A stretch of 64,000 bases of DNA from Mycolicibacterium sp. MU0053 (GTDB taxonomy: Bacteria > Actinomycetota > Actinomycetes > Mycobacteriales > Mycobacteriaceae). The first letter of the stretch is position 1, and every line of letters begins with the position of its first letter. The notes under the pieces are model-generated. The model was given only the letters and a program-made list of their open reading frames with translations, ran no database searches and was not told the origin of the DNA. The stretch is taken from NCBI RefSeq assembly GCF_963378095.1, contig NZ_OY726397.1, positions 4,216,001-4,280,000 on the forward strand, read 5' to 3'. This document shows, piece by piece, positions 10,459 through 20,959 of this stretch. Both the position numbers and the translations under genes were made by a program.

Positions 10459-11390
10459 GACGCCGATCCGCCGAAGGTGCTGGTCTTCTCGGCGGTGACC
10501 TGGAAGCCCTGCGGCGGTCCGCCGGCCGCCGCCAGGCAGGCCACCCCACCGTCGGTCAGCGCCAGGCACGTCCCGCCGTTGGAATCGATGCGGTGCCCGG
10601 CCGGCAACTGCCGGATGGGGCCGGGATAGGCCGGCGTACTGAACGGCGGGTTGCCCGCCGGGCGGGTCCCCACCGGTCCCGGTACCCGCGCGAAGATCTC
10701 GTTGTGGCGGTTCTCGACGCCGGGAAGCGGGCCGTCGCAGGCGATTTCACCCCCGCTGAACAGTGCCATCTTGCAGGTGAGACCGCCACTGACGGTGAAC
10801 ACCGGGAACAGGTTCTTCGGCCCGGATCCCACGAGGTAGCTGTCCTCGCTACCGACGAAGTCGTTGGGGTCGGGAAAGTCGGCGGGCAGGCCCGCGGTCG
10901 GCGGCCCGATCTCGGTGCCGTCGGCCGATACCGTCATCCACGCGGTCGCCGGAGTACCCTTGGTGCACACCGTCTTCGGGCCCTGCCCCACCGCACATTC
11001 GAAATCGGCGAAGCTGATCTTGTGTCCCACCTCGAGCACGCGCGCGGCCCCGCCGGTCGGCTTGACGAACTGTGGGGTCGCGGTCGCGCGCAGGCCCCGG
11101 TCGTGCTGATCGGCCGACAGCACGATCTCGTTGGCGGACACCGGCACGCCGGGCAGCGGACCGTCACAACCGGCCCTGCCCTGCGCGGGCCGCATCGCGC
11201 ACAGCAGTCCGTCGGGAGTCTGGAAATACACCTCACCGCCGTTGGCCGAGGTGTCCAGGTAGCGCTCCACCGGTGCCATCTGGTAGCCGCTGAGGTCGGG
11301 CGCCTCGGGGGCGGCCGCGGCCGGGCCGGCCGCAAACAGCGCCAAGGGCGCCGCTATGGCCGCCGCCGCCAGACTCGCCGCAGATCGCAT
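10455..11390 (-). CDS. Secreted protein with an internal duplication
   Basis: This is a 311-aa exported protein of unknown function. It has a Sec signal peptide at residues 1-27 (Ala/Leu-rich, ending AAGPAAAAPEA). The mature part has two repeats of about 130 residues, each carrying a Cys-flanked CDGPLPG motif followed by NEI and a later GH-I/Cys segment (GCDGPLPGVPVSANEIV and ACDGPLPGVENRHNEIF). Six or more Cys suggest disulfides. It starts 2 nt after the lpd stop on the same strand, so it is likely expressed with lpd. The ATG at 11390 begins the signal peptide; the frame upstream is spurious. Confidence 0.72.
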   Translation of the reverse strand: MRSAASLAAAAIAAPLALFAAGPAAAAPEAPDLSGYQMAPVERYLDTSANGGEVYFQTPDGLLCAMRPAQGRAGCDGPLPGVPVSANEIVLSADQHDRGLRATATPQFVKPTGGAARVLEVGHKISFADFECAVGQGPKTVCTKGTPATAWMTVSADGTEIGPPTAGLPADFPDPNDFVGSEDSYLVGSGPKNLFPVFTVSGGLTCKMALFSGGEIACDGPLPGVENRHNEIFARVPGPVGTRPAGNPPFSTPAYPGPIRQLPAGHRIDSNGGTCLALTDGGVACLAAAGGPPQGFQVTAEKTSTFGGSAS

Positions 11391-11392
11391 GA

Positions 11393-12787
11393 TCAAAAGT
11401 TGATCATGTGCCCGGTGAGGCCGTGGAAACACTCCTGCAGGGCCTCGGACAGCGTTGGGTGGGTGTGGACGTTGCGGGCCAACTCGTTGACCGTCAGATC
11501 CCACTTCTGGGCCAGCGTCAGCTCCGGTAGCAGTTCGGCGACATCCGCGCCGATGAGATGTCCGCCGATGAGTTCCCCATACTTGGCATCCGCGATGAGC
11601 TTGACGAAACCGCTGGGGTCGCCGAGGCCGTGCGCCTTGCCGTTCGCGGTGAACGGGAACTTCGCGACCTTGACGTCGTAGCCCTCCTCGCGGGCCTGCT
11701 CCTCGGTGAGGCCGAAGCTGGCCACCTGCGGCTGACAGAACGTCGCCCGCGGCATCATCCGGTAGTCGCCGAGGGTCAGGGTCTCGGCCCCGGCGATGGT
11801 TTCGGCCGCCACCACGGCCTGCGCCTCGGCGACGTGGGCCAGTTGCAGCTTTCCGGTGACGTCGCCGATCGCGTAGATGTGGTCGACGTTGGTGCGCATG
11901 TAGTCATCGATACCGATGGCGTTGCGGTCCGTCAGCGAAACCCCGGCCGCCTCCAGGCCGTAGCCCTCGACGTTCGGTGCGAATCCGATGGCCTGAAGGA
12001 CCTTGTCGGCCTTGAGTTCCTGGGTGTTGCCGTCCGTGCTCACGTGCACGGTCACCGAGGAGCCCTCGTCCTTGATCGCCTCGACCTTGGTCCCGGTGAG
12101 GATCTTCACGCCCAATTTCTTGTACTGCTTCGCGATCTCCTTGGAGACCTCGGCGTCCTCGTTGGGCAGGGCGCGCGGCAGGAATTCGACGATGGTGACG
12201 TCGACGCCGTAGTTCTTGAACACGTAGGCGAACTCCATGCCGATGGCACCGGCGCCGGCGATGATCATCGACCCAGGCAACTCCCGGGACAGGATCTGAT
12301 CCTCGTAGGTCACCACGTTCTCCGACAGCGACGTGCCGGGTACCAGGCGGGTGCTGCTGCCGGTGGCGATGATCGCGTGAGAGAACTCGACCTGTTCGGT
12401 GCCGCCCTCGTTCAGCGCAACCTCGAGCGCGTTGGGCCCGGTGAACTTGCCGTAGCCATGGATCTCGGTGATCTTGTTCTTCTTCATCAAGAAGTGCACG
12501 CCGGCGACCCGCCCGTCGGCCACCTTGCGGCTGCGGTCGAACGCCGCGCCGTAATCGAAGGTGGCCTCCCCGGAGATCCCGAAGGTCTTGGCCTCCTTGG
12601 CGAACAGATGCGCGAGTTCGGCGTTGCGCAACAGCGCTTTAGACGGGATGCAACCGACGTTCAGGCAGACGCCACCCCAGTACTTCGGTTCGACGATGGC
12701 GGTCTTCAACCCGAGTTGAGCAGCGCGGATAGCCGCGACATAGCCACCGGGTCCAGCTCCGAGAACGACGACGTCATAGTGAGTCAC
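11393..12787 (-). CDS. lpdC: Dihydrolipoamide dehydrogenase
   Basis: This FAD flavoprotein disulfide reductase has 464 aa. [17 protein letters not shown] (10-26) binds [13 protein letters not shown] (41-50) holds the redox Cys pair, the NAD site is [20 protein letters not shown], and HTHPTLSE near the C-terminus holds the catalytic His-Glu of the partner subunit. It serves as E3 for the 2-oxoacid dehydrogenases and, in M. tuberculosis, the AhpC/AhpD/DlaT antioxidant chain (Rv0462). The GTG start is 6 nt after TAGGCT (12794-12799), so it is probably leaderless. Confidence 0.96.
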   Translation of the reverse strand: MTHYDVVVLGAGPGGYVAAIRAAQLGLKTAIVEPKYWGGVCLNVGCIPSKALLRNAELAHLFAKEAKTFGISGEATFDYGAAFDRSRKVADGRVAGVHFLMKKNKITEIHGYGKFTGPNALEVALNEGGTEQVEFSHAIIATGSSTRLVPGTSLSENVVTYEDQILSRELPGSMIIAGAGAIGMEFAYVFKNYGVDVTIVEFLPRALPNEDAEVSKEIAKQYKKLGVKILTGTKVEAIKDEGSSVTVHVSTDGNTQELKADKVLQAIGFAPNVEGYGLEAAGVSLTDRNAIGIDDYMRTNVDHIYAIGDVTGKLQLAHVAEAQAVVAAETIAGAETLTLGDYRMMPRATFCQPQVASFGLTEEQAREEGYDVKVAKFPFTANGKAHGLGDPSGFVKLIADAKYGELIGGHLIGADVAELLPELTLAQKWDLTVNELARNVHTHPTLSEALQECFHGLTGHMINF

Positions 12788-12835
12788 GCGACCAGCCTAG
12801 TAGGCGGCCATGCTCACCCGCCTACGGTTGGGCGG

Positions 12836-13402
12836 TCAGGGCGTGATCCAGCGGAATACGTACATGCCGTAGAGCGCCGCGGCGCCGAGGCCGACCGCGA
12901 ACGGCGTCGTCAGCACCGCAATCGACGTCACCGCCACCAGCGGTCGGTCCTGGACCATCGCCATCAGCAATGCGGCGACGGTGCAAACGATCACCGCCAT
13001 CAGCACGGCGAATTCCGGCCAGGCCTTGTCCAGGGATTGGAACCACCAGTAATAGAAGCCCGCTCCGGCGGCGGCGGCCACCGCCCAGACGCCCAGCGTC
13101 AGCAGGATGAACTTCCACCGCTTGACTGCGATCAACTGCCCAGGAACCACGGTGGGCTGCGCGGGCACCGGCACCGGTTCGGAGCGTTCGTCGAGGTCAG
13201 AGCTGTCGTCGTCGGCGATATCGCGCGCCGCGTCGTCGAGTTCCGCCTCGGTCGCGGCGGACTCCTCGGGACCGCCCCACAGGCTCAGCGGTTGCGGGTG
13301 CGGACCGGTGTCGAAGATCGGCGCGGGATGCGGTTCGGTGAGCGGCATCGACCCGGTGTCCAGGCGCGGCGGCGTGAACCACGGTGATTTCGACTCAGGC
13401 AT
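12836..13402 (-). CDS. Membrane protein with disordered N-terminus (Rv0461-like)
   Basis: This 188-aa protein has a Pro/acidic hydrophilic N-terminal half (residues 1-92) and four predicted transmembrane helices in the second half (from FILLTLGVWAVAAAAGAGF to AAALYGMYVF). Its function is unknown. Its start overlaps the end of the next small membrane-protein gene by 8 nt, so the two are translationally coupled, as in Rv0460-Rv0461. Confidence 0.72.
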   Translation of the reverse strand: MPESKSPWFTPPRLDTGSMPLTEPHPAPIFDTGPHPQPLSLWGGPEESAATEAELDDAARDIADDDSSDLDERSEPVPVPAQPTVVPGQLIAVKRWKFILLTLGVWAVAAAAGAGFYYWWFQSLDKAWPEFAVLMAVIVCTVAALLMAMVQDRPLVAVTSIAVLTTPFAVGLGAAALYGMYVFRWITP

Positions 13403-13673
13403 TTCGGACCACCTGGATCAACACGAGTACGGCGAACCAGCCCGGCGCGATCGCCAGCAGGAATGCCCCGAATGTGGTCACCCAGCGTTGGGCTGCGGTG
13501 AGGATCATCGCCAGGCCGAGTACGGTCGGCACCCCGAGGACCAGGGCGATGACGACGTCGGGCCGCAACGGCGCCTGAATCTGCAGCGCCGCGACGATGC
13601 CCAGCACGACGCCGACCGCGGCGCCGATCAGCATCGCGCCAGTCAGTTGCCACGCCCTCGGAAGGGGAATCAC
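13395..13673 (-). CDS. Small hydrophobic membrane protein (Rv0460-like)
   Basis: This protein of about 92 aa has three hydrophobic helices (MLIGAAVGVVLGIVAAL; VVIALVLGVPTVLGLAMIL; FGAFLLAIAPGWFAVLVLI). Its function is unknown. The start is uncertain: a GTG at 13673 gives 92 aa, while an ATG at residue 14 of that version gives 79 aa, the length I recall for Rv0460. It is upstream of and coupled to the Rv0461-like gene. Confidence 0.65.
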   Translation of the reverse strand: MIPLPRAWQLTGAMLIGAAVGVVLGIVAALQIQAPLRPDVVIALVLGVPTVLGLAMILTAAQRWVTTFGAFLLAIAPGWFAVLVLIQVVRNA

Positions 13674-13736
13674 ACCGAAAACAGTACGGCGCGATCCGGT
13701 GTCGACCCGGCTACCCGCGCGGCGTGGCACACACAG

Positions 13737-14228
13737 TTACCGATTTGGTACAGGACAGACATCTGCGGCCTCGGCCACCACCGCGCCACGCGGGCCGGGC
13801 GGGGCGAGTCCGCGTTCGTAGTCAGCCCCGGTGAGGGCCGGGACCTGCGCCAATGCTGTGAGTTCGGGTTCGGTGAAGGCCCGGCCCCGGGCCAGGAAAC
13901 GCACCCCGTCGGGGACCTCGAGGCTGAACCCGCCACCGCGGCCCGCGACCAGGTCGATCACCAGCTGAGTGTGCTGCCAGGCGTCGAACTGCGGCCCGGA
14001 GATCCACACCGGCACGCCGTCGGGTTGCCGCTCACAGCTCACGTCGAGCAGCCCGAGCAACACGTCGCGGTCGCCCACGATGAAGTCGCCGTCGGGGTAG
14101 CACATCGGCGACGAGCCATCGCAACAGCCGCCGGATTGGTGGAACATCACCGGGCCGTGCCGCTGCTGCAGACCGCCGAGGTGGTCGGCGGCGGTGCGGG
14201 TGATCAGCACACGCGGGGGGACCGCCAT
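13737..14228 (-). CDS. DUF779 family protein (Rv0459-like)
   Basis: This is a DUF779 protein of 163 aa, the same length as Rv0459. The conserved part is FHQSGGCCDGSSPMCY (about residues 34-49) with a Cys cluster, then GPQFDAWQHTQLVIDLVAGRGGGFSLE. DUF779 genes usually sit beside an aldehyde dehydrogenase (Rv0458 in M. tuberculosis) but none is here. The ATG is 7 nt after TAGGGT on the minus strand (14236-14241), so it is probably leaderless, and only 35 nt separate it from the divergent prolyl oligopeptidase start. Confidence 0.8.
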   Translation of the reverse strand: MAVPPRVLITRTAADHLGGLQQRHGPVMFHQSGGCCDGSSPMCYPDGDFIVGDRDVLLGLLDVSCERQPDGVPVWISGPQFDAWQHTQLVIDLVAGRGGGFSLEVPDGVRFLARGRAFTEPELTALAQVPALTGADYERGLAPPGPRGAVVAEAADVCPVPNR

Positions 14229-14263
14229 GCACGCCACCCTACTGGTGCCGGGACAATGGCGAC

Positions 14264-16288
14264 ATGGCTGACGTGACGGCAACCGACCCGTACCTCTGGC
14301 TCGAGGACATCACCGGCGACGACGCCCTGGACTGGGTGCGCGCCCACAACGAACCCACCCTGGCCGAACTCCGCGACGAGCGCTTCGAGCAGATGCGTTC
14401 CGAGGCCCTCGAGGTACTGGACACCGATTCCCGGATCCCCTACGTGCGCCGCCGCGGTAAATTCCTCTACAACTTCTGGCGTGACGCGGCCAATCCACGG
14501 GGCCTGTGGCGTCGCACCACCTTGGCGCAGTACCGCACCGATACCCCCGACTGGGAGGTGCTCATCGACGTCGACAAGCTCGCCGAGGTCGACGATGCCA
14601 ACTGGGTGTGGGCCGGGGCCGATGTCATCGAACCCGATTACAGCCGCGCGTTGGTCAGCCTTTCCCGGGGCGGGTCGGATGCGGCCATTGTCCGTGAATT
14701 TGACATGGCGACACTGGAATTCGTGTCCGACGGGTTCGAGGTGCCCGAGGCGAAGACACAGATCACCTGGGCTGACGCCGATGCCGTACTGATCGGCACC
14801 GACTTCGGGCCGGACTCCCTGACCGACTCCGGCTACCCCCGCATGGTGAAGCGGTGGCGGCGCGGACAGCCGCTGGCCGAGGCGCAGACGGTGTTCACCG
14901 CATCGAAACAGGACGTCATCGCGGCGGCCGCGGTGGACCGGACACCGGGTTTCGAGCGCACCTTCATCCGCCGCGCCGTCGACTTCTTCAACGACGAGGT
15001 CTACGAGTTGCGCGGGGAGGAGTTGATCCGCATCGACGCGCCCACCGACGCATCGGTGTCGGCCCACCGGAACTGGCTGCTGATCGAACTGCGCTCGCCC
15101 TGGTTCGCCGGCACCGTCGAGTACCCCGCCGGATCGTTGCTGGCCGCCGACTACGACGAATTCCTATCCGGCACAGCGTCGTTGACCGCGGTTTTCGAGC
15201 CGGATGCACACACCGCGCTGCATCACTACGCCTGGACGCGGGACCGGCTGGTGATGGTGACGTTGGCCGATGTGGCCAGCCGCGTGGAGGTGCTCACTCC
15301 CGGCAGCTGGGAGCGGGCCGCCGTGCCGGGCATCCCCGAGAACACCAACACCGTGATCGTGACCACCGACGAACTCTCCGATGAGGTGTTCCTGGACTCC
15401 AGCGGTTTCACCACCCCCTCCCAGCTGTTGTGGGGGCCGGCGGGCGGCGCACTCGAGGCCGTCAAGTCCGCGCCCGCGTTCTTCGATGCCGAACACCTCG
15501 AAGTGGTACAGCATTTCGCCGCCTCGGCGGACGGCACCGCGGTGCCCTACTTCGTCGTGGGCCCGTCCAACGCCGACGGCCCCCGGCCGACGCTGCTGGG
15601 CGGCTACGGCGGTTTCGAGGTCGCCAGGACGCCGGGGTACGACGGCGTGCTCGGCCGGCTCTGGCTCGCGCGCGGCGGCACCTACGTGCTGGCCAACATC
15701 CGCGGCGGCGGGGAGTACGGCCCCACCTGGCACACCCAAGCGATGCGGGAGAACCGCCACAAGGTGTACGAGGACTTCGCCGCGGTGGCACGGGATCTCG
15801 TCACCAAGGGCATCACAGACGTCGAACACCTGGGTGCCCAGGGTGGCAGCAACGGCGGGCTGCTGATGGGCGTCATGCTGACCCGGTACCCGGAATTGTT
15901 CGGTGCGCTGGTGTGCCAGGTGCCATTGTTGGACATGAAGCGGTTCCACCTGCTGCTGGCCGGTGCGTCGTGGGTCGCGGAATACGGCAATCCCGACGAG
16001 CCGTCGGACTGGGAGTTCATGGCCGAATACTCGCCATACCAGAATATTTCGCCCGAGGCCGACTACCCCGCGCTGCTGATGACCACCTCGACCCGCGACG
16101 ACCGGGTGCACCCCGGCCACGCCCGCAAGATGACCGCCGCGCTGGAGGCCGCCGGGCACCGGGTGCGGTACTACGAGAACATCGAGGGCGGCCACGCGGG
16201 TGCGGCCGACAACGCGCAGACCGCGTTCAAGTCCGCCCTCAGCTACAACTTCCTGCACCGCATGCTGGGCTCGGTGGCGACCGAATAG
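14264..16288 (+). CDS. Prolyl oligopeptidase family serine peptidase (Rv0457c-like)
   Basis: This S9A peptidase has 674 aa (Rv0457c 673). It has an N-terminal beta-propeller region (about 75-400) and a C-terminal alpha/beta-hydrolase domain. The nucleophile Ser is in GAQGGSNGGLLMG (about 525), the Asp in STRDDRVHPGHA and the His in EGGHAGAAD, in the usual order. It cleaves short peptides after proline. No signal peptide is seen, so it is probably cytoplasmic. The ATG is 6 nt after GACAAT (14252-14257). It converges on mmpL with a 22-nt gap. Confidence 0.92.
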   Translation: MADVTATDPYLWLEDITGDDALDWVRAHNEPTLAELRDERFEQMRSEALEVLDTDSRIPYVRRRGKFLYNFWRDAANPRGLWRRTTLAQYRTDTPDWEVLIDVDKLAEVDDANWVWAGADVIEPDYSRALVSLSRGGSDAAIVREFDMATLEFVSDGFEVPEAKTQITWADADAVLIGTDFGPDSLTDSGYPRMVKRWRRGQPLAEAQTVFTASKQDVIAAAAVDRTPGFERTFIRRAVDFFNDEVYELRGEELIRIDAPTDASVSAHRNWLLIELRSPWFAGTVEYPAGSLLAADYDEFLSGTASLTAVFEPDAHTALHHYAWTRDRLVMVTLADVASRVEVLTPGSWERAAVPGIPENTNTVIVTTDELSDEVFLDSSGFTTPSQLLWGPAGGALEAVKSAPAFFDAEHLEVVQHFAASADGTAVPYFVVGPSNADGPRPTLLGGYGGFEVARTPGYDGVLGRLWLARGGTYVLANIRGGGEYGPTWHTQAMRENRHKVYEDFAAVARDLVTKGITDVEHLGAQGGSNGGLLMGVMLTRYPELFGALVCQVPLLDMKRFHLLLAGASWVAEYGNPDEPSDWEFMAEYSPYQNISPEADYPALLMTTSTRDDRVHPGHARKMTAALEAAGHRVRYYENIEGGHAGAADNAQTAFKSALSYNFLHRMLGSVATE

Positions 16289-16310
16289 ACCTGCCCCGCG
16301 CCTGGCTGCG

Positions 16311-19205
16311 TCAGGTCACCGCATCCTCTGGCTCACGCTGGACCGGCTGGGGCCACGGCGACGGCCGCGGCCGCGGACGCACCTGCAGCGGCCACCAGAA
16401 CCAGCGTCCGAGCAGGGTGGCGAGCGACGGTGTCATCAACCCTCTGATCACGAAGGTGTCGAAGATCAGGCCTATCGCGATCGTGGTGCCGACCTGGCCG
16501 ATGACGATCAGATCGCTGACCGCCATTGTCGCCATCGTGAAGGCGAACACCAGGCCGGCGGCCGTCACCACGGGGCCGCTGCCGGCCATGGCGCGGATGA
16601 TGCCGGTGCGCAATCCGGCGTGGACTTCCTCCTTCATTCTCGATACCAGCAGCAGGTTGTAGTCCGCGCCGACGGCCACCAGAACGATGACCGACATCGG
16701 TAGCACCATCCAGTGCAGGGGAAGTCCGATGACGTGTTGCCACAGCACCACCGACATCCCGAATGCGGTGCCCAAGCTCAGCGCCACGGTGCCGACGATG
16801 ACCAGCGCGGCCACCAAGGCCCGGGTGATGATCATCATGATGACGAGGATCAACATGAGGGCCGCGGTGACCGCGATGAGCAGGTCGTAATCCGCGCCTT
16901 CCTGCATGTCGTCGAACATCGCCGCGGTGCCGCCGGCGTAGACCAGGGAGCCTTCCAGTGGAGTCCCCTTGATCGCCGCAGCCGCAGCCTTTTTGAGCGG
17001 TTCGATGCGGGAGATGCCCTCTTCGGTCAGCGGGTCACCCTGGTGAATGATGGTGAACCGGACGGCATGCCCATCCGGTGACATCATCAGATCCATGCCG
17101 CGGATGAAGTCGGCGTTGGTGAATGCTTCCGGCGGAACGTAGAACGAGTCGTCGTTCAGGGCTTCGTCGAACGCCTCGCCCATTGCGGAGCTGTCTTCCT
17201 GCTGTGCCATCGTCAGGTCCTGCTGAGCCTTCTGGACCTGATACTGGTTCAGCATCATCTGCTTCTGGTTTTTCATCGACTGGATCATCGCCGGCATCAC
17301 GGCGGTCATCTGCAGCGTCAGATCGGCCATCCGGTCGAGGTCCGGCACCATGTCTTGGAAGTCGTCGGACATCGTCGACATCCCGTCGATCGTTTCGAAA
17401 ATCGAACGCATGGCCCAACAGACCGGAATGTTGTAACAGTGTGGCTCGAAGTAGAAGTAGTTGCGTATCGGGCGGAAAAAGTCGTCGAAGTTGGCCAAGT
17501 GATCGCGCACCTCTTGCAAGGTTACGGAAGTGTCGCCCATCTTGTCAGCCATGCGCCGCGTAACCTCGGACAGTTCCACGGTGATGGAATGCATTGTCTC
17601 CATGGAGTCGACGGTGTTCTGCATCTCGTCGGCCTGAGCCAAGATGTTGTCGATGACGCGCTGTTGGTAGTCGTTGGCCATCAGCTGGCCGACGCCCTGC
17701 TGGCCGATCATGTACGGGATGGTCGTATGTTCGATCGGCTTGCCATCGGGCCGGGTGATGGCCTGCACCTGGGCAATTCCCTCGACGCCCGCGAGCGCCT
17801 TCGCGATCTTGTCGATCATCAGGAACCCTGCGGGGTTTCGCAGATCGCGGTCGGTCTCGACCATCAACACGTCCGGGTTCATCCGGGCCTCGGAGAAATG
17901 CCGAGTCGCCGCCGCGTAACCGACGTTTGCCGGTATGTCGTCGGGCAGAAACAGCCGGTCGTTGTAGGTCGTGTGATAACCGGGCAGCGCAAGCAGGCCG
18001 ACCAGGCATCCCGCGAGGGCGATCACCAAGAACGCACCGGGCCAGCGGACGGTCGAGGTGCCGATCCGACGCCACGCCCGGGTCGACGTCTTGGCCTTGG
18101 GCTCCAGCACGTTGCCGAACCGACTAACCAACGAGATCATCGCGGGACCGAACGTCAAGGCGATCACGATGCCGAACACCATCGCCACGGACATCGGATA
18201 GCCCATGCTCTCGAAGTAGGGCAGCCGGGTGAAGTTCAGGCAGAAGGTGGCACCGGCGATGGTCAATCCGGAAGCCGCCACCACGTGCGCGGTCCCGTGA
18301 AACATCGTGTAGTACGCCGATACTCGGTCCTCACCGGATCGGCGCGCCTCCTGATAGCGGCCGACCAGGAAGATCCCGTAGTCGACCGCCGTCGCGATGG
18401 TCAGGGTGACCACCAGGTTGGTGGCGAAGGTCGTCAGCCCAAAAACGTTGTGATGGCCCAAGAAGGCGATCAATCCGCGCGCGCCCAGCAGTCCCATGGC
18501 AAGCATGCTGAGCAGGACCAAACTCGTTGTTATGGACCGGTAGATCACCAACAGCATGACCACGATGAGACCGAAGGTGAGCGTTTCGATCGTCCGCATG
18601 CTCTTGTCGCCCACGGCGTTCTGATCTGTCATCGTCGCTGCCGCGCCCGTCACGTACACGTCCACCCCTGGGGGCGTCGGGTGCCTTACGACGATGTCGC
18701 GGACGGACTGCACCGACTTGTTGGCCAAGGTCTCGCCTTGGTCGCCGGCGATATAGACCTGGGTGTAGGCGGCCTTGCCGTCGACGCTCTGCGCGCCGGC
18801 CGCGGTGAATGAGTCGGACCAGAGGTCCTGCACGTACTGGACGTGTTCGGTGTCCGCGCGCAGGTCGCGGACCATCTGCTCATAGAACGCGAGCGCTTCG
18901 ATTCCCAGCTTGTCCTCGCCCTCGAGCACCACCATCACCGAACTGCTGGTGTCGTACTCCTCGAACGTGGTACCGATGCGCTTCATCGCGATCATCGACG
19001 GCGCATCCTGCGGACTCATCGAGACCGCGCGCTGCTTGCTCACCACCTCCAGTTGCGGCACCGCGGTGTTGAGCAAAGCGACGATGACAATCCACGCCAA
19101 GATGATCGGCAGTGCGAAGAGCCGGATCAGCCGCGGCAGCCATGCCCGCTTCGGTCGGGTGATGGGGTTCGGTTCTGTCGCGGGTTCGTCGACCGGTGCG
19201 GTCAT
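16311..19205 (-). CDS. mmpL4: MmpL family RND transporter (MmpL4-like)
   Basis: This 964-aa RND-superfamily exporter (MmpL4 is 967) has the MMPL arrangement: TM1 near 28-48, a periplasmic loop, TM2-6, a long loop of about 300 residues rich in coiled coil and Met/Gln, and TM7-12. Proton-relay Asp-Tyr pairs are present in both halves ([12 protein letters not shown] and [12 protein letters not shown]). The adjacent mmpS and the Rv0450c-Rv0452 order support MmpL4, which with MmpS4 exports carboxymycobactin in M. tuberculosis; in fast growers paralogues export glycopeptidolipids. The ATG overlaps the mmpS stop by 4 nt. Confidence 0.88.
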   Translation of the reverse strand: MTAPVDEPATEPNPITRPKRAWLPRLIRLFALPIILAWIVIVALLNTAVPQLEVVSKQRAVSMSPQDAPSMIAMKRIGTTFEEYDTSSSVMVVLEGEDKLGIEALAFYEQMVRDLRADTEHVQYVQDLWSDSFTAAGAQSVDGKAAYTQVYIAGDQGETLANKSVQSVRDIVVRHPTPPGVDVYVTGAAATMTDQNAVGDKSMRTIETLTFGLIVVMLLVIYRSITTSLVLLSMLAMGLLGARGLIAFLGHHNVFGLTTFATNLVVTLTIATAVDYGIFLVGRYQEARRSGEDRVSAYYTMFHGTAHVVAASGLTIAGATFCLNFTRLPYFESMGYPMSVAMVFGIVIALTFGPAMISLVSRFGNVLEPKAKTSTRAWRRIGTSTVRWPGAFLVIALAGCLVGLLALPGYHTTYNDRLFLPDDIPANVGYAAATRHFSEARMNPDVLMVETDRDLRNPAGFLMIDKIAKALAGVEGIAQVQAITRPDGKPIEHTTIPYMIGQQGVGQLMANDYQQRVIDNILAQADEMQNTVDSMETMHSITVELSEVTRRMADKMGDTSVTLQEVRDHLANFDDFFRPIRNYFYFEPHCYNIPVCWAMRSIFETIDGMSTMSDDFQDMVPDLDRMADLTLQMTAVMPAMIQSMKNQKQMMLNQYQVQKAQQDLTMAQQEDSSAMGEAFDEALNDDSFYVPPEAFTNADFIRGMDLMMSPDGHAVRFTIIHQGDPLTEEGISRIEPLKKAAAAAIKGTPLEGSLVYAGGTAAMFDDMQEGADYDLLIAVTAALMLILVIMMIITRALVAALVIVGTVALSLGTAFGMSVVLWQHVIGLPLHWMVLPMSVIVLVAVGADYNLLLVSRMKEEVHAGLRTGIIRAMAGSGPVVTAAGLVFAFTMATMAVSDLIVIGQVGTTIAIGLIFDTFVIRGLMTPSLATLLGRWFWWPLQVRPRPRPSPWPQPVQREPEDAVT

Positions 19206-19621
19206 GCGGACTTCACCAAACAGAACGTCTGGGCGTTGACACCCGTGACCATCTTTTCATCCTTGATTTCGTCGTCCACGGTGATCCGGCAGGTGATCGT
19301 CTGCCCGTCGGTTTGGGCAATGATGTTCGGCGCGACCGACGGTGCCGTGGTCTCCAGCGTCAAGGTCCACGGCAGCGCCACGGTTCCGGCGCGCACCGGC
19401 TTGCCGTCGAGGTCGAGATAGTTGACCACTGCGGTGCCCGAACCGAACACCTCGTAGGTCACGACCTTGGGGATGAACTTCTCCGCGGTGTCCGCGCCGA
19501 TCGGCGTCACCAGGACCGGTTCGGAACCGAATACCGTCCGCAGCTGCGACACCGTGAGAAAGCCGACTACCGCCGCGACGACGATCATGGCCGGTAGCCA
19601 GACGCGCATGATCAGCTTCAT
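19202..19621 (-). CDS. mmpS4: MmpS family accessory protein (MmpS4-like)
   Basis: This 139-aa protein (MmpS4 is 140) has a single N-terminal membrane anchor ([21 protein letters not shown]) and a periplasmic beta-rich domain with [20 protein letters not shown] and two Cys (CRITVDD...FCLV) that could form a disulfide. MmpS proteins are partners of MmpL exporters. The ATG has GAGGGG upstream; the longer upstream frame is spurious. The 4-nt overlap with mmpL indicates translational coupling. Confidence 0.88.
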   Translation of the reverse strand: MKLIMRVWLPAMIVVAAVVGFLTVSQLRTVFGSEPVLVTPIGADTAEKFIPKVVTYEVFGSGTAVVNYLDLDGKPVRAGTVALPWTLTLETTAPSVAPNIIAQTDGQTITCRITVDDEIKDEKMVTGVNAQTFCLVKSA

Positions 19622-19814
19622 CGCCGGCGTCCCCTCGGGCAGACGGCGGCCGACAGCACAGGTCGGAATCGATCGACGGCAGTCAATGTGGTGGCCTTCC
19701 GGCGTCGTGCGGACCCCGGGGCCGAACACGGGTCGCAGGGTTAATCAGAAAAGCTAACGAACTAACTGGATGAGGTCAATCCGCTTTGGTGTGGGTCGCA
19801 TTACACTCGGATCG

Positions 19815-20468
19815 GTGACCGCGCATGAGTCCCCAGGTCGCCCGCTGCGTAAAGATGCCGAGCGCAATCGCAGACGGGTGCTCGCGGCGGCCCGTGATCT
19901 GTTCGCGGCCAGGGGCTTGGAACCCAACCTCAACGACGTCGCCCACCACGCCGGAGTTGGGGTGGGGACGGTGTACCGGCGGTTCGGCACCAAGGACGAA
20001 CTGCTCGAAGCGATCTTCGTCGACGGCCTGGACCAACTCACCGAGCTTGCCGAAGCCGGCCTGCGCCGCGACGACCCCTGGGACGGCTTTGCGTGGTTCG
20101 TCGAGCAGATGTGTGAGCTCACCGCCACCGACCGCGGCCTTCGGGAGATCGCGTTCAGCAAGACATACGGCGGCGATCGAGTGATCGCGGCGCAGGAACG
20201 GCTCGGTCCGATAGTCGCGAAACTGGTTGAGCGAGCCCAACTCGCCGGGAGCCTGCGTGCGGACATCTCGGCCACCGACATGCCGATCATCAGCCTGATC
20301 GGCGGCATGGTCAGCGAGTTCGCGGGACACGTCGACAACCATCTGTGGCGTCGGTTCACCGCGCTGCTGCTGGACGGGATGCGCTGCAGCAACAGTAATC
20401 CGCCGTTGCCGGTGCCCGCGCTGGACGATCAGGGTCTCGACGCGGCGATGCACGCCTGGGAGCCCTAG
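19815..20468 (+). CDS. TetR-family regulator divergent from mmpS-mmpL (Rv0452-like)
   Basis: This TetR-type protein of 217 aa has an HTH at about residues 30-55 (LNDVAHHAGVGVGTVYRRF) and a helical sensor domain. It is likely a local repressor of mmpS-mmpL, by the usual TetR/efflux arrangement. I chose the GTG at 19815 because TACACT (19802-19807) lies 7 nt before it, giving a leaderless mRNA; the 15 in-frame codons upstream, from ATG 19770, have unusually AT-rich third positions. The 193-bp divergent spacer probably holds the operator, but no clear inverted repeat was found. Confidence 0.82.
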   Translation: MTAHESPGRPLRKDAERNRRRVLAAARDLFAARGLEPNLNDVAHHAGVGVGTVYRRFGTKDELLEAIFVDGLDQLTELAEAGLRRDDPWDGFAWFVEQMCELTATDRGLREIAFSKTYGGDRVIAAQERLGPIVAKLVERAQLAGSLRADISATDMPIISLIGGMVSEFAGHVDNHLWRRFTALLLDGMRCSNSNPPLPVPALDDQGLDAAMHAWEP

Positions 20469-20641
20469 CTTTCCGCTCGGGCCGGGCGCGAAAGCGCGGT
20501 TTCATCCGCGACTCGCCGTCGGGGCGGATAAAGCCGCACGCTCGGCGGACCCGAGGTGAACCCGCCGCCCGAAACTGGTGAATAGACACCCCTACGGCGG
20601 CCAGTAAGCTCTGGTTCAAAGTTTGCTGAGGGGAGCTGATC

Positions 20642-20959
20642 GTGTTCGTCGACGTCGAGCAGATGCGTGCCGGGGCCAACAAGTCCTACGCCGCCTCCGG
20701 GTTCGCCGACGAGGGTGTCCACGCGCTGTCGCGGGGGCGGGTGGGATCCGGGATGTTCGGCGACTTCGCCGCGGCCGAGCTGTTTCAGACGGCGGTCAGC
20801 GGGGCGCACAGCCAACACGTCGACAAGCTGCGCAACCAGGAACGACGCCTCGGGGTGCTCGGCGACAAAACGCACGTCACGGCATCGTGTTTCGTTGACA
20901 TGGAACGACGGAACACCGAAGCCCTCGAAGCGGTCCAGTGGTCGCTTACCCAAGGCTGA
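20642..20959 (+). CDS. EspC-like ESX secretion-associated small protein (module A)
   Basis: This 105-aa helical protein resembles the EspC/DUF2580 family of type VII secretion substrates: an N-terminal VxxxxMRAGANKSY helix, an FxxAExFxxAVSGAHSQHVDKL middle, and a C-terminal FVDMERRNTEALEAV segment. The paralogue at 28862-29170 keeps the GAHSQH/GVHSHH and F-DMERRN motifs. No YxxxD/E export motif is seen. The GTG has GAGGGGAG at about 6 nt and TAAGCT upstream as a -10. Its end overlaps the next gene by 22 nt, so the two are coupled. Confidence 0.72.
   Translation: MFVDVEQMRAGANKSYAASGFADEGVHALSRGRVGSGMFGDFAAAELFQTAVSGAHSQHVDKLRNQERRLGVLGDKTHVTASCFVDMERRNTEALEAVQWSLTQG

Noticed and set aside
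11558..13387. A 609-codon plus-strand frame opposite lpd
   Set aside because: No recognisable family; the minus strand encodes a complete dihydrolipoamide dehydrogenase.
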